The notes under the pieces: generated by a model | Seen by the model: the letters and a program-made list of their open reading frames with translations, nothing else | The model's database searches: none | What the model was told of the DNA's origin: nothing | Translations under genes and position numbers: made by a program | Shown: piece by piece, positions 7,551 through 15,102 of the stretch | How the letters are laid out: the number at the start of each line of letters is the position of its first letter | Position numbering within the stretch: position 1 is the stretch's first letter | Source: Cyanobacteria bacterium OH_SFB_17 | Lineage (GTDB): Bacteria > Cyanobacteriota > Vampirovibrionia > Gastranaerophilales > Gastranaerophilaceae | Assembly: GCA_023395735.1 (NCBI GenBank) | Contig: JAEWYI010000116.1 | Coordinates: 1 to 48,173, forward strand | DNA length: 48,173 bases | Direction of reading: 5' to 3'

Positions 7551-8705
7551 CTAAACAACCGCTGTGCTGTTTTCTTCTTTATTTTGAGCCAAAATTTCTT
7601 TTCTTTTACGTCGCCTCATCAAATCGACAAAGGCTTCCAATCTCGTAATATAACCCGCCTTACCACTTTGTTCATCCATAATCAGGGTTAAGATAGGTAT
7701 ATTACAATTTTCTCTCATACTTGGAAAAATATTTTGAGACATGATTTCAGGCATGCAAGTAAACGGGCTTATGTGGATAATGCCGTCTTTGCCTTTTTCT
7801 TCTGCCCAAGCTACGTCCGAAATACATTCCAGAGCATCTCCGCCTATATCTCGCATCAAATAAGGTTGAGCCATTCTATAAGCACGCTCCAAGTGAGTTT
7901 CACCTTTTTTAAATATTTTTGGAATAATTGCATCCTTTAAAAAGCTCCCCACAGTAAGGCTTCTTCTTGTCTGTACAGCCATCCTTCCAAGCTCTCGCTC
8001 AATATTTTGGTTTGAGAATGTATCCAACACAAGAAAAATTTCACCGGTCAAATCAACGTGTAAAACCTCTCTTGATTTATCAATTTTTGTTTTAGCAAGC
8101 TCTGCCAAAGCTGCTTTTTTGGCCTTGACCAGTTCCTTTATTGAATTTGCTTCGCTTACATATTTCAAACCTTTTTTGAAATGTTTTTCAGCCTCACCTG
8201 CATTAATTTCTCTAGCTCTAAAATAAGAATGAGCTGACTCCAAATCATCAAGCACAAAAATTGTCCTAATAGTCATATATATTGCTTTTAAAAACAAAAC
8301 AGGGTCGTTTTTTTTCGTAAGCTCTTTTAAAAAGCGATACATCCCTTTTATGCCGTCATAAAGAGATAATTCGATGTAATTTGCGTTGTAACCAAGGTCA
8401 GAAAGAGCATGCTGAATGTTGTTTCCATACTCGCCCAATCTGCAAATCCCCGGAGATGTAATCATCGCAACGTAATCGCAACCACCTTCGATTGCCTCGA
8501 TGAAGTTTCCTAAAATCAATTTGTAAGGCAAACATATAGCTTCAGGAGAATTTTTTGTTCCCAATGAAAGTGTTTTTTTATTTGTATAAGGCGGAATAAA
8601 AGGTTCTACCCCGACCTTTCTAAGCCCGTTTGCCCATGCTATTGCAACAGTTCCCATATGCGGGAATGCAACTTTAATTTTTTTATTTTCGTTATTTTGT
8701 TTCAT
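7551..8705 (-). CDS. 2-hydroxyacyl-CoA dehydratase / activase-related protein (COG3581-like)
   Basis: 384 aa, related to the HgdB/HgdC-linked proteins (acyl-CoA dehydratase activase-related, DUF2229/COG3580-3581) that occur in anaerobes. Family landmarks are the N-terminal KVAFPHMGTVAIAW, SPEAICLPYKLILGN, the glycine-rich ITSPGICRLGEYG with a conserved cysteine, and the C-terminal HISPFTCMPEIMSQN followed by PILTLIMDEQSGKAG. The retained cysteines suggest an iron-sulfur cluster. The exact reaction is not known for this branch. No HSP70/actin-fold activase partner lies within the window. It stands between gcvPB and the membrane protein in a probable operon. The start is supported by AGGGA about 8 nt upstream. 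Confidence 0.8.
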   Translation of the reverse strand: MKQNNENKKIKVAFPHMGTVAIAWANGLRKVGVEPFIPPYTNKKTLSLGTKNSPEAICLPYKLILGNFIEAIEGGCDYVAMITSPGICRLGEYGNNIQHALSDLGYNANYIELSLYDGIKGMYRFLKELTKKNDPVLFLKAIYMTIRTIFVLDDLESAHSYFRAREINAGEAEKHFKKGLKYVSEANSIKELVKAKKAALAELAKTKIDKSREVLHVDLTGEIFLVLDTFSNQNIERELGRMAVQTRRSLTVGSFLKDAIIPKIFKKGETHLERAYRMAQPYLMRDIGGDALECISDVAWAEEKGKDGIIHISPFTCMPEIMSQNIFPSMRENCNIPILTLIMDEQSGKAGYITRLEAFVDLMRRRKRKEILAQNKEENSTAVV

Positions 8706-8764
8706 ATTATAATCCCTACCCTGATTTAATTATAACAGGAACAAAAAAAGATATTAAGTATAAA

Positions 8765-10186
8765 CTACTTGTATCTCAAATCTGGATGCCTAGCCGCCAA
8801 GGTTTCATCAATTTTTTTCACAGGAGTTGAAACAGGTGAATCCAAAGCTTTCTGCGGTGATTTTTCGATTTCATCTGCTATTTTAAGCATAACTTCTACA
8901 AATTCATCGAGTCTTTTTTTGTTTTCACTTTCTGTAGGCTCTATCATCAAGGCTTCATGCACAATTAGCGGGAAATAAACAGTTGGCGGATGAGTGTTTT
9001 CGTCCATCAATCTCTTTGCTATCCAAAGAGTTGAAGCGCCTTGTTCTTTTTGTTTCTCCCCTGAAAGGACAAATTCATGCATACAAGGATAATCATAAGG
9101 CAAATCATAAGCACCTTTTAATTTTTCCTTCAAATAGTTTGCGCTCAAAACGGCATCTTCGCTGACTTTTTTAAGATTTTCGCCCATCATTAAAATATAA
9201 GCATAAGCTCTTATTAACACCCCAAAATTGCCATAAAAAGCTTTTACTTTCCCGATTGTATTTTTCAAATTATATTCTCTAAAATACTTTTTTCCGTCAA
9301 AATCCACAACAGGAACAGGCAAAAAGTCTTTTAATTTTTCCACCACTCCAATAGGTCCAGCCCCAGGGCCTCCGCCACCATGAGGAGTAGAAAAAGTTTT
9401 GTGCAAATTCAAATGCACAACATCAAACCCCATCAATTTAGGATTAGTATAACCCATAATCGCATTAAAATTGGCTCCATCGTAATACAAAAGCGAACCG
9501 TTTTTGTGCATCAAATCAGAAATTTCAAGAATATTTTCTTCAAACAGACCTAATGTATTTGGGTTTGTCATCATAATCGCTGCAACATCAGAATCCAAAA
9601 CTTCTTTCAATGCCTCAACATCAACCTGACCTTTTTCGTTTGATTTTATTTCAACAACCTCAAATCCACACATCTTAGCACTTGCAGGATTTGTTCCATG
9701 CGCAGAATCAGGAATTATAACCTTTGTTCTATTTTCGCCAACTGACTCAAAATATTTTTTCACAATCATCATTCCGGCAAGCTCACCATGAGCCCCTGCC
9801 GCAGGTTGAAGCGAAATCGCATCCATTCCTGTTATCGATTTCAATGCAGATTGAAGCTTATACATAAGCTCCAATGCCCCTTGACAATCTTCATCTGGCG
9901 CCATCGGGTGAATTTCAGTAAAACCGTCAAGATTTGCAAGCATTTCGTTAACTTTTGGATTATATTTCATCGTGCAAGATCCAAGAGGATAAAAGCCTTT
10001 TTCGATACAAAAATTCTTGTCCGACAACTCTTTGTAATGACGCATAACCTCAAGTTCGGTTAATGTGGGGATTTTAATCTCGTCTTTACGCAAAAACTTT
10101 TCTTGAATATAATCCGGCTGGACATTGCTGTCAGAGATTTTTATACCACCTGTTTTTCCACTTTTTTCAAAAACTGTCTTTGTCAT
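8765..10186 (-). CDS. gcvPB: Glycine dehydrogenase (decarboxylating) subunit 2
   Basis: The PLP-binding half of the two-subunit P-protein of the glycine cleavage system, which decarboxylates glycine and passes the aminomethyl group to the lipoyl H-protein. 473 aa, normal for GcvPB. The PLP lysine is K263 in NLHKTFSTPHGGGGPGAG; SAHGTNPASA and YYDGANFNA are also family blocks. The start is set at ATG 10186 because GGGGGAG lies 5 nt upstream; a TTG one codon earlier would be too close. No gcvPA, gcvT or gcvH is adjacent; upstream is a sigma factor ending 21 nt before, which is an unusual neighbour. Confidence 0.96.
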   Translation of the reverse strand: MTKTVFEKSGKTGGIKISDSNVQPDYIQEKFLRKDEIKIPTLTELEVMRHYKELSDKNFCIEKGFYPLGSCTMKYNPKVNEMLANLDGFTEIHPMAPDEDCQGALELMYKLQSALKSITGMDAISLQPAAGAHGELAGMMIVKKYFESVGENRTKVIIPDSAHGTNPASAKMCGFEVVEIKSNEKGQVDVEALKEVLDSDVAAIMMTNPNTLGLFEENILEISDLMHKNGSLLYYDGANFNAIMGYTNPKLMGFDVVHLNLHKTFSTPHGGGGPGAGPIGVVEKLKDFLPVPVVDFDGKKYFREYNLKNTIGKVKAFYGNFGVLIRAYAYILMMGENLKKVSEDAVLSANYLKEKLKGAYDLPYDYPCMHEFVLSGEKQKEQGASTLWIAKRLMDENTHPPTVYFPLIVHEALMIEPTESENKKRLDEFVEVMLKIADEIEKSPQKALDSPVSTPVKKIDETLAARHPDLRYK

Positions 10187-10207
10187 CAAATCTCCCCCAA
10201 TTTTTTT

Positions 10208-10810
10208 TTAAACTATGTCCTGCTTGCTCAATTCTCTTTTTATTCTGTTCAATCCCGATTGTATAATTCTTGATATTCTCGATGGCGAAAGATCAAATTC
10301 CAATGAAATTTCCCGCAATTTTTTATCTTTAAAAAATTTGCTCTCGATTAAATCTCTTTCACGTTTTGGAAGTTTTTTTATCGCGCTTACAATCTCTGCC
10401 TTTAACTCAATAAACTCAAGCGATTCTTCAGGATTTTTACACTCATCTTTAAATTGAGTATGCGAATCAGAATCTGCCATCTCGTCAATCGAAAGAATAG
10501 TCTTGTAAACCGCTTCCCTCAAGTCGTCATGCTCTTCATTTTGTCTGGTTTTGCGCATGGAATACCATTTGTAACGTCTTCTGATTTCGTTTCTAATGGC
10601 CCATTTTATCGCAGTAGAAAGATAGGAATTGTTAAATTGCTCTGGCTTTGCACCATTTTTAAAAATATTATAAAGAGTCTGTGTGCCAATATTTACAAGC
10701 TCTAAATATTCGATCAAATGACACGATGAAAGCTTTTGGTATTCCACCTTAGCAATTGTTTCAATCAAATCTTTGTAATCTTTTAGATTAACAGCTTGTT
10801 TTGCCTGCAT
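10208..10810 (-). CDS. Sigma-70 family RNA polymerase sigma factor (two-domain, region 3 absent)
   Basis: 200 aa. Region 2 covers about residues 25-90 (YLELVNIGTQTLYNIF and AIKWAIRNEIRRRYKW, the 2.2-2.4 helices) and region 4 about 140-195 (LPKRERDLIESKFF, then the helix-turn-helix LREISLEFDLSPSRISRIIQ). The link between them is a variable acidic segment, so region 3 is lacking or reduced. It could be an ECF-like or a SigF/FliA-like factor; target promoters cannot be predicted. It heads the minus-strand run with gcvPB and is divergent from the UspA gene. The ATG at 10810 has only a weak AGG 11 nt upstream. Confidence 0.85.
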   Translation of the reverse strand: MQAKQAVNLKDYKDLIETIAKVEYQKLSSCHLIEYLELVNIGTQTLYNIFKNGAKPEQFNNSYLSTAIKWAIRNEIRRRYKWYSMRKTRQNEEHDDLREAVYKTILSIDEMADSDSHTQFKDECKNPEESLEFIELKAEIVSAIKKLPKRERDLIESKFFKDKKLREISLEFDLSPSRISRIIQSGLNRIKRELSKQDIV

Positions 10811-10900
10811 ACACTAAACCTACTTATTCCCTGTTCTAATCTTATATCAAAAAAAAATAGATTACCAGACAATGTTATTTTTATTAACTTTTGTTATTGT

Positions 10901-10910
10901 ACGTATACGT
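10901..10910. promoter_or_regulatory. Perfect palindrome ACGTATACGT before the uspA-like gene
   Basis: A 10-bp perfect palindrome 30 nt upstream of the UspA start codon and about 90 nt upstream of the divergent sigma-factor start. Its position suits an operator. Ten base pairs alone are modest evidence. Confidence 0.3.
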
Positions 10911-10939
10911 CGGATTATTTCGAAAAAAAAGGAGATAAT

Positions 10940-11797
10940 ATGAAAATTTTATTTTGCACAGATGGTTCAGAAATCAGCATGAACTCACTTCATAACGCAG
11001 CCAGTTTTATAAAAGAGGCTGTAATTGACTCTATTTGCGTAATTGACTGGAGCTTTCTGCCAACTTCAATGAATATAGATTCTGAAAGTTATTCAAAAGC
11101 TTACGAAAATATCGCAGAAAGCGTACTGAATTTTTCTGAAAACTTAATAAAAGAAAAGGGACTCACAGCAGGAAAAAAAATAAAAAGTTTTGGCTCTGCC
11201 GTAGAGGGCATTCTTGAGCAAATAAACGAAGATGATTATGATTTGATACTTATGGGCTCCCACGGCAAAAAAGGTATTCAGAAATGGCTGGGATCGGTTT
11301 CCAGACAGATTATATCAAACACAACAGTGCCCGTCTTCATAAGCAGAAAAAAAACTGATAACAAAAAAATATTATTTACAGTAGACGGCTCCGAACATTC
11401 TTTTAACTCGGTAAAAACAGCCTGCAAAATCTTAAACCTTGAAGACAAAGAAATAACAATAATAAGCGTTAAAGAAAATCCGGAACTTCTTCCTATAGAA
11501 GCAACTATGGATAGAAATTGGCTCGAAAGCATTGAAAAACAACAAAAAATTCACGCATCAAAAGCAATAAACAAAGCAAAAACAATTCTTGAAAAATGTG
11601 AACTAAAAATTCATAACGAAGTTATACTAACAGGTAATCCTGCCCAAAAAATAATCGAATACGCAGATAAAGAAAAAATAGATCTTGTTATTCTGGGTGC
11701 AAGAACCAAAACAGATCTCTCCAAACTCCTTCTCGGCTCTGTAAGCAAACGGGTAATCGAAAACACAAACAGCGATATTCTGATTATCAGTAAATAA
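10940..11797 (+). CDS. Tandem universal stress protein (two UspA domains)
   Basis: 285 aa with two UspA folds, residues about 1-138 and 142-285. Start taken as ATG 10940, with AAGGAGAT 4 nt upstream; the open frame reaches back to 10796 but that part is not protein-like. Domain 1 has CTDGSEISMNSL and the nucleotide loop GSHGKKGIQKWLGS, one residue shorter than the usual G-2x-G-9x-G(S/T) motif. Domain 2 has TVDGSEHSFNSV and GARTKTDLSKLLLGS, where the second glycine is Thr. Thus ATP binding is uncertain in both. Cytoplasmic; probably stress or growth-arrest related. Monocistronic with its own terminator; divergent from a sigma factor. Confidence 0.9.
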   Translation: MKILFCTDGSEISMNSLHNAASFIKEAVIDSICVIDWSFLPTSMNIDSESYSKAYENIAESVLNFSENLIKEKGLTAGKKIKSFGSAVEGILEQINEDDYDLILMGSHGKKGIQKWLGSVSRQIISNTTVPVFISRKKTDNKKILFTVDGSEHSFNSVKTACKILNLEDKEITIISVKENPELLPIEATMDRNWLESIEKQQKIHASKAINKAKTILEKCELKIHNEVILTGNPAQKIIEYADKEKIDLVILGARTKTDLSKLLLGSVSKRVIENTNSDILIISK

Positions 11798-11816
11798 TTG
11801 GAATACTTCGCATAAA

Positions 11817-11855
11817 GAAAAGAGATAGGCGCCCCTGCGGGGCGCCTATCTCTTT
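11817..11855. terminator. Bidirectional terminator between uspA-like and CHASE2-GGDEF genes
   Basis: A near-perfect palindrome with stem AAAGAGATAGGCGCCCC, loop TGC and complement, T-rich on the right and A-rich on the left. It can end both the plus-strand UspA transcript and the minus-strand GGDEF transcript. Confidence 0.92.
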
Positions 11856-11879
11856 TCTTTTAATATCTAAAATATCTAC

Positions 11880-13700
11880 TTAATAACCAACCTGATTTCT
11901 GCCATTTTCCTTTGCAAAATAAAGTTTTTCATCTGCTTTTGCGATAACTTCGGCCGGACTTATTCCATCTTGCGGGAAAGTAGAAACTCCTAAGCTGATT
12001 GTAACTGTACTTTCTTGGTTGTTGGCCAATTTGCATGGTTTTTCAGAAATCACTTTACATAGCTTTTGAGCTGTAATAATCGCTTCGTTTTTATCAGTAT
12101 TTGGAAGGATTATTGTCATTTCCTCTCCGCCATATCTGCAAACCAAATCAGTGGCACGAACATTACGCTTCAACAATTTTGCAACCTGTCTTAAGACGGC
12201 ATCACCCGATTGGTGACCATATTTATCATTAAATTTTTTGAAAAAGTCTATATCAATTAAAATCAAAGAAAATTCTGAATTGTACCTTTTTGCATTCGCA
12301 ATTTGAAGAATCATCTGTTCTTGAAAATATCTGTGATTGTAAAGCTCTGTCAAACCGTCTGTTGTTGCGAGTTTATACTGATATTCAAAATCTCGTGATT
12401 TAAGAATGTATTTTATAATATATGCCACAACAAACATTAAAATAATAAACGTCAACGGCAAAACAATCGCTATCCATAGATTAAAAAATTTCATCAGAAA
12501 ATAACTAAGCAAAACATATCCAAAAGTTGCCAAAATTGTTGTTCCCAAAGCAACCAGAGTGGATGGAGTTCTGATAACAACGACTCCCACCAACAATGCC
12601 AAAGCTGCCCCGATAATGACATTAACATTCGTGTCTATTTTTTTAATAAAATCATTATTAATAAGATTGTTTATAAAAGTGGCATGGACTTTTACCCCAG
12701 GATAAATTTTATCAACAGGTACACTTTTGTTATCATACAAACTTACAGTCGTAACTCCCAAGTAAACTATTTTATTTTTCAAGTTGAAATCCACTTTTTG
12801 ACCTGATTCCATGGCCTTGATAATTTTATACAATGGAATTTCTCTAAAATCTCTGCCGCCTTCATTTGTCTTGCCATACCAGTTTAAGATAGCGCCTCCG
12901 TCTTTGTCCAGAGGCACAACACGGTCGTTAATCAAAAGGTTATTATTTGAATCAACCAAATATTTATCAGAAACAGGATGCTTCAATGAAAGATACTTCT
13001 TTCCTGTTAAAAGAGCCAAATGAGGATACAACTGATCTTGATAAACCAAAAATGGCGGAACTTTTCTTAAAATACCATCATTTGACCTTGAAACATTTAT
13101 CAACCCGATATTATCAGTCCCGTTTATCAATTGAGGCAAAATAGTTCTGCAATTTGTGAATGTAATATCAGAAATGTTTTTAAAATTTATATCAGATTTA
13201 TTGTCCAAATCAACTGCCAAACTTTTGGGAAGTTTTGCAGGTTTACGAACGTCTGGCTCTTGATAATCAAAATTCATAGCTACATAAACATTATTCCGAT
13301 TTATTATAGAATCAACAAGCCTTTTATCCGCATCCTGATTACCCTTAATAGATTTTACAAACATTAAGTCAAATGCAATTGCAGCAGGTTTTTGATTTGA
13401 TATATATTTAATAAAATCTGCATAAATTTCGCGGGGAATAGGCCACTCACCATATTTTCCAAGCAAGTATTCGTAGCTTGCATCATCAATAGTCACAATA
13501 ACAATGTCGTCACTTGCTTTTCTATGACCGGAATTTGCCAAGATACTTTGCCTTAAATCAAAAGTTTTGTCTTCTATTGAAGACAAAAAATCACCGATTT
13601 TTGCGTTTCTTACAAAAAGGATTACAAAAACACACGTTACGATAAAAGAAAAAACATAGCCCGCGTAAGCTCTGTATTTTTTGTTTTTAAATATTTCCAT
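11880..13700 (-). CDS. CHASE2 sensor diguanylate cyclase
   Basis: A 606-aa inner-membrane sensor that probably makes cyclic di-GMP. Layout: one N-terminal transmembrane helix (about 12-28), an extracytoplasmic CHASE2 domain (about 35-340, starting with the typical DLRQSIL and DIVIVTIDD blocks), three clustered transmembrane helices (about 350-430), and a C-terminal GGDEF domain (about 440-606). The active-site loop reads RYGGEEM, so the Phe of GG[DE]EF is Met. An RATD at the I-site position, five residues before GGEE, suggests product inhibition. LTELYNHRYF, DIDFFKKFNDKYGH and DAVLRQVAKLL are typical. The start follows AAAGGTGG. A 54-aa gene ends 14 nt upstream and probably shares the transcript. 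Confidence 0.93.
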   Translation of the reverse strand: MEIFKNKKYRAYAGYVFSFIVTCVFVILFVRNAKIGDFLSSIEDKTFDLRQSILANSGHRKASDDIVIVTIDDASYEYLLGKYGEWPIPREIYADFIKYISNQKPAAIAFDLMFVKSIKGNQDADKRLVDSIINRNNVYVAMNFDYQEPDVRKPAKLPKSLAVDLDNKSDINFKNISDITFTNCRTILPQLINGTDNIGLINVSRSNDGILRKVPPFLVYQDQLYPHLALLTGKKYLSLKHPVSDKYLVDSNNNLLINDRVVPLDKDGGAILNWYGKTNEGGRDFREIPLYKIIKAMESGQKVDFNLKNKIVYLGVTTVSLYDNKSVPVDKIYPGVKVHATFINNLINNDFIKKIDTNVNVIIGAALALLVGVVVIRTPSTLVALGTTILATFGYVLLSYFLMKFFNLWIAIVLPLTFIILMFVVAYIIKYILKSRDFEYQYKLATTDGLTELYNHRYFQEQMILQIANAKRYNSEFSLILIDIDFFKKFNDKYGHQSGDAVLRQVAKLLKRNVRATDLVCRYGGEEMTIILPNTDKNEAIITAQKLCKVISEKPCKLANNQESTVTISLGVSTFPQDGISPAEVIAKADEKLYFAKENGRNQVGY

Positions 13701-13714
13701 CTGCCACCTTTAAC

Positions 13715-13879
13715 TTAATATTTGCTATTATAGCTCAAATTTAAACTTTTTGAAAGTACATTCTCTAATAAAAAATGTTGCTCCAAAATTTTATTGTTTA
13801 ATTTTAAAATATCCGTCGAATAAGAAAGTTCATCCGGGCTTTTTAGATATTTTAAAAGACATTCCTCGTGCAGATTCAT
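13715..13879 (-). CDS. Small protein (54 aa) upstream of the CHASE2-GGDEF gene
   Basis: An ORF read from sequence: ATG at 13879, TAA at 13715. The product (starting MNLHEECLLKYLKSPDEL) is polar and helical, with Leu, Glu and Lys spaced as in an amphipathic helix. It lacks a membrane segment. AAGG lies 6 nt before the ATG. A promoter of good quality (ATGACA, 16 bp, TATTAT at 13929-13956) stands 50 nt upstream. Its stop is only 14 nt from the sensor cyclase start, so the two are probably co-transcribed. I do not recognise a family. An opposite-strand ORF covering the same DNA looks less protein-like. Confidence 0.6.
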   Translation of the reverse strand: MNLHEECLLKYLKSPDELSYSTDILKLNNKILEQHFLLENVLSKSLNLSYNSKY

Positions 13880-13928
13880 ATAATACCTTATCGTGCGTCT
13901 CTAAACATAAAGTCGATTGCTCAACCTC

Positions 13929-13956
13929 ATAATATATTCTGCCAAAATTTTGTCAT
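13929..13956 (-). promoter_or_regulatory. Promoter of the 54-aa gene-CHASE2-GGDEF unit
   Basis: Read on the minus strand: ATGACA (13956-13951), 16-bp spacer, TATTAT (13934-13929). Five of six bases match in each hexamer. Transcription would start about 40 nt before the ATG at 13879. Confidence 0.6.
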
Positions 13957-13984
13957 TAAAACATCAACCCAATGATGAATCTTG

Positions 13985-14002
13985 ATGGTCTAAACCATCA
14001 GT
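13985..14002. other. Short perfect hairpin in the region upstream of 13956
   Basis: TGATGGT and ACCATCA form a 7-bp stem around the loop CTAA within otherwise uninterpreted sequence (about 13960-14085). No U-tract follows on either strand, so it is not a standard terminator. Nothing else is recognisable in this stretch. Confidence 0.3.
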
Positions 14003-14088
14003 TATTCAGAGGAAAAAATATTAGTGACTACTCCTAAAAGACTAGTGCCGCCTATATGAAAAAACTTTTTGCGATTTACATATAAAGA

Positions 14089-14115
14089 GTCCGCAAAAAC
14101 TTCGTTTTTGCGGAC
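14089..14115 (-). terminator. Terminator of cobO
   Basis: A perfect 12-bp stem (GTCCGCAAAAAC at 14089-14100 with its complement at 14104-14115) and a 3-nt loop, 42 nt past the cobO stop. In the minus direction it is followed by CTCTTTAT, a short U-rich tail, so termination may be partial. Confidence 0.7.
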
Positions 14116-14157
14116 TTACAACTATCTCTCTCAAATTTCTCCCAACTAATTTTGATT

Positions 14158-14691
14158 TTAATATTCAATACCTTGTCTTGCCATAACACCCATATCAAAG
14201 TAGTGTTTAATTGGCTTCATTTCAGTAACAAGATGAGCAAGTGCTTTCAATTCAGGGTGCGCATATCTTCCTGTCAAAACTATTTCCAAACTTTCTGGTT
14301 TATTCATTAGAACATTTTTAACTTCTGAAATTTTCAACATATTCATTGCGATGCAAATATTGATTTCATCAAGAATTACCAACTGGTATTTTCCGCTTTG
14401 AATAGCTTCTTTCGCACATTCCCAGCCTTTTTTTGCTTCTTTGTAATCATTCATGCAAATATTATGAGAATAAACAACTCTATCCATACCAAACTGCTTA
14501 ACTTCAAGATTTGGAAGGTAATTAGAAGCTGAAACTATTTCTCCGTAAGAAGTAGCACTGTCACCTTTAGTGAACTGGATAATAAGAACATTCCATCCAT
14601 GCCCCAATGCTCTTAAAGCAAGGCCCAAAGACGCCGTTGTTTTTCCTTTGCCGTCACCTGTATAAATCTGGATATAACCATGTTCTAACAC
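14158..14691 (-). CDS. cobO: Cob(I)yrinic acid a,c-diamide adenosyltransferase (CobO/BtuR type)
   Basis: Adenosylates cob(I)alamin or corrinoid precursors to the coenzyme form using ATP; cytoplasmic. 177 aa, typical of the CobA/CobO/BtuR type. The unusual P-loop GDGKGKTTASLGLA is at residues 12-25. Further family blocks are VLIIQFTKGD, LVILDEINI and LTGRYAHPEL. No other cobalamin gene is adjacent, so this may serve corrinoid salvage. A separate unit: it has its own terminator at 14089-14115 and a symmetric operator candidate around its -10 box at 14725-14753. No cobalamin riboswitch was seen upstream. Confidence 0.95.
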   Translation of the reverse strand: MLEHGYIQIYTGDGKGKTTASLGLALRALGHGWNVLIIQFTKGDSATSYGEIVSASNYLPNLEVKQFGMDRVVYSHNICMNDYKEAKKGWECAKEAIQSGKYQLVILDEINICIAMNMLKISEVKNVLMNKPESLEIVLTGRYAHPELKALAHLVTEMKPIKHYFDMGVMARQGIEY

Positions 14692-15063
14692 TTTTCATTC
14701 CTCCAAAAAAGATAAAACTACCGTGCACAAATTCATTATAAATCTATTTGTGCGACCCCACATCGATTGCATGAAGTAAATTTCTAAAATTTCCTCAAAT
14801 TCTAACTAAGTTTTGCTGAAACTTTGTATATATAATCATAATCCAAAACGCAAAAAAAAGTCTAAAATTAAGAGTATATTTTACAATTAATTTTCTCAAA
14901 CCAGCCACAAATCAAGAAAATAAAGCATCTTAGATTTTTAATCAATTTTAAAAATTTTTACAATTAATTTGGTAAATTTTCGTTAAAAACTATTGAACTC
15001 CATAAAGCATGGGAATTCATGGTTTTATTAAAAAAATAATTAATCTACACATAACTTAAAGTC
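14692..15063. other. AT-rich intergenic region upstream of cobO
   Basis: About 370 bp without a convincing gene. The cobO-proximal part holds the promoter/operator candidate at 14725-14753. The rest is very AT-rich, with two copies of TTTTACAATTAATTT (near 14881 and 14957) and no ORF, tRNA or structured RNA I can recognise. No cobalamin riboswitch core was found. Confidence 0.6.
14725..14753 (-). promoter_or_regulatory. Symmetric operator candidate enclosing the cobO -10 box
   Basis: GCACAAAT (14725-14732) and ATTTGTGC (14746-14753) form a perfect 8-bp inverted repeat with a 13-nt spacer. Inside the spacer, on the minus strand, lies TATAAT (14740-14735), 43 nt upstream of the cobO start. A repressor bound here would cover the -10 region. 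The -35 region is poor. Confidence 0.55.
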
Positions 15064-15094
15064 AAAAAAGGCATGCTCAAGAGTTGAGCATGCC
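15064..15094 (-). terminator. Terminator of the phosphodiester glycosidase gene / lpt operon
   Basis: A perfect 11-bp stem (GGCATGCTCAA at 15070-15080 with its complement 15084-15094), a 3-nt loop and six U residues in the minus direction. It lies 9 nt after the stop at 15103. Confidence 0.93.
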
Positions 15095-15102
15095 AAAACA
15101 AA

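Noticed and set aside
10796..10939. 48-codon N-terminal extension of the UspA gene
   Set aside because: Overlaps the divergent promoter region; the RBS AAGGAGAT and family N-terminus define ATG 10940.
13750..13932. Plus-strand 60-codon ORF upstream of the CHASE2 gene
   Set aside because: Starts at TTG without an RBS; the opposite strand has a better small gene with RBS and promoter.
14692..15063. Cobalamin riboswitch upstream of cobO
   Set aside because: No B12-box-like GCCACTG core or AGYCAGGARACC element on the minus strand.
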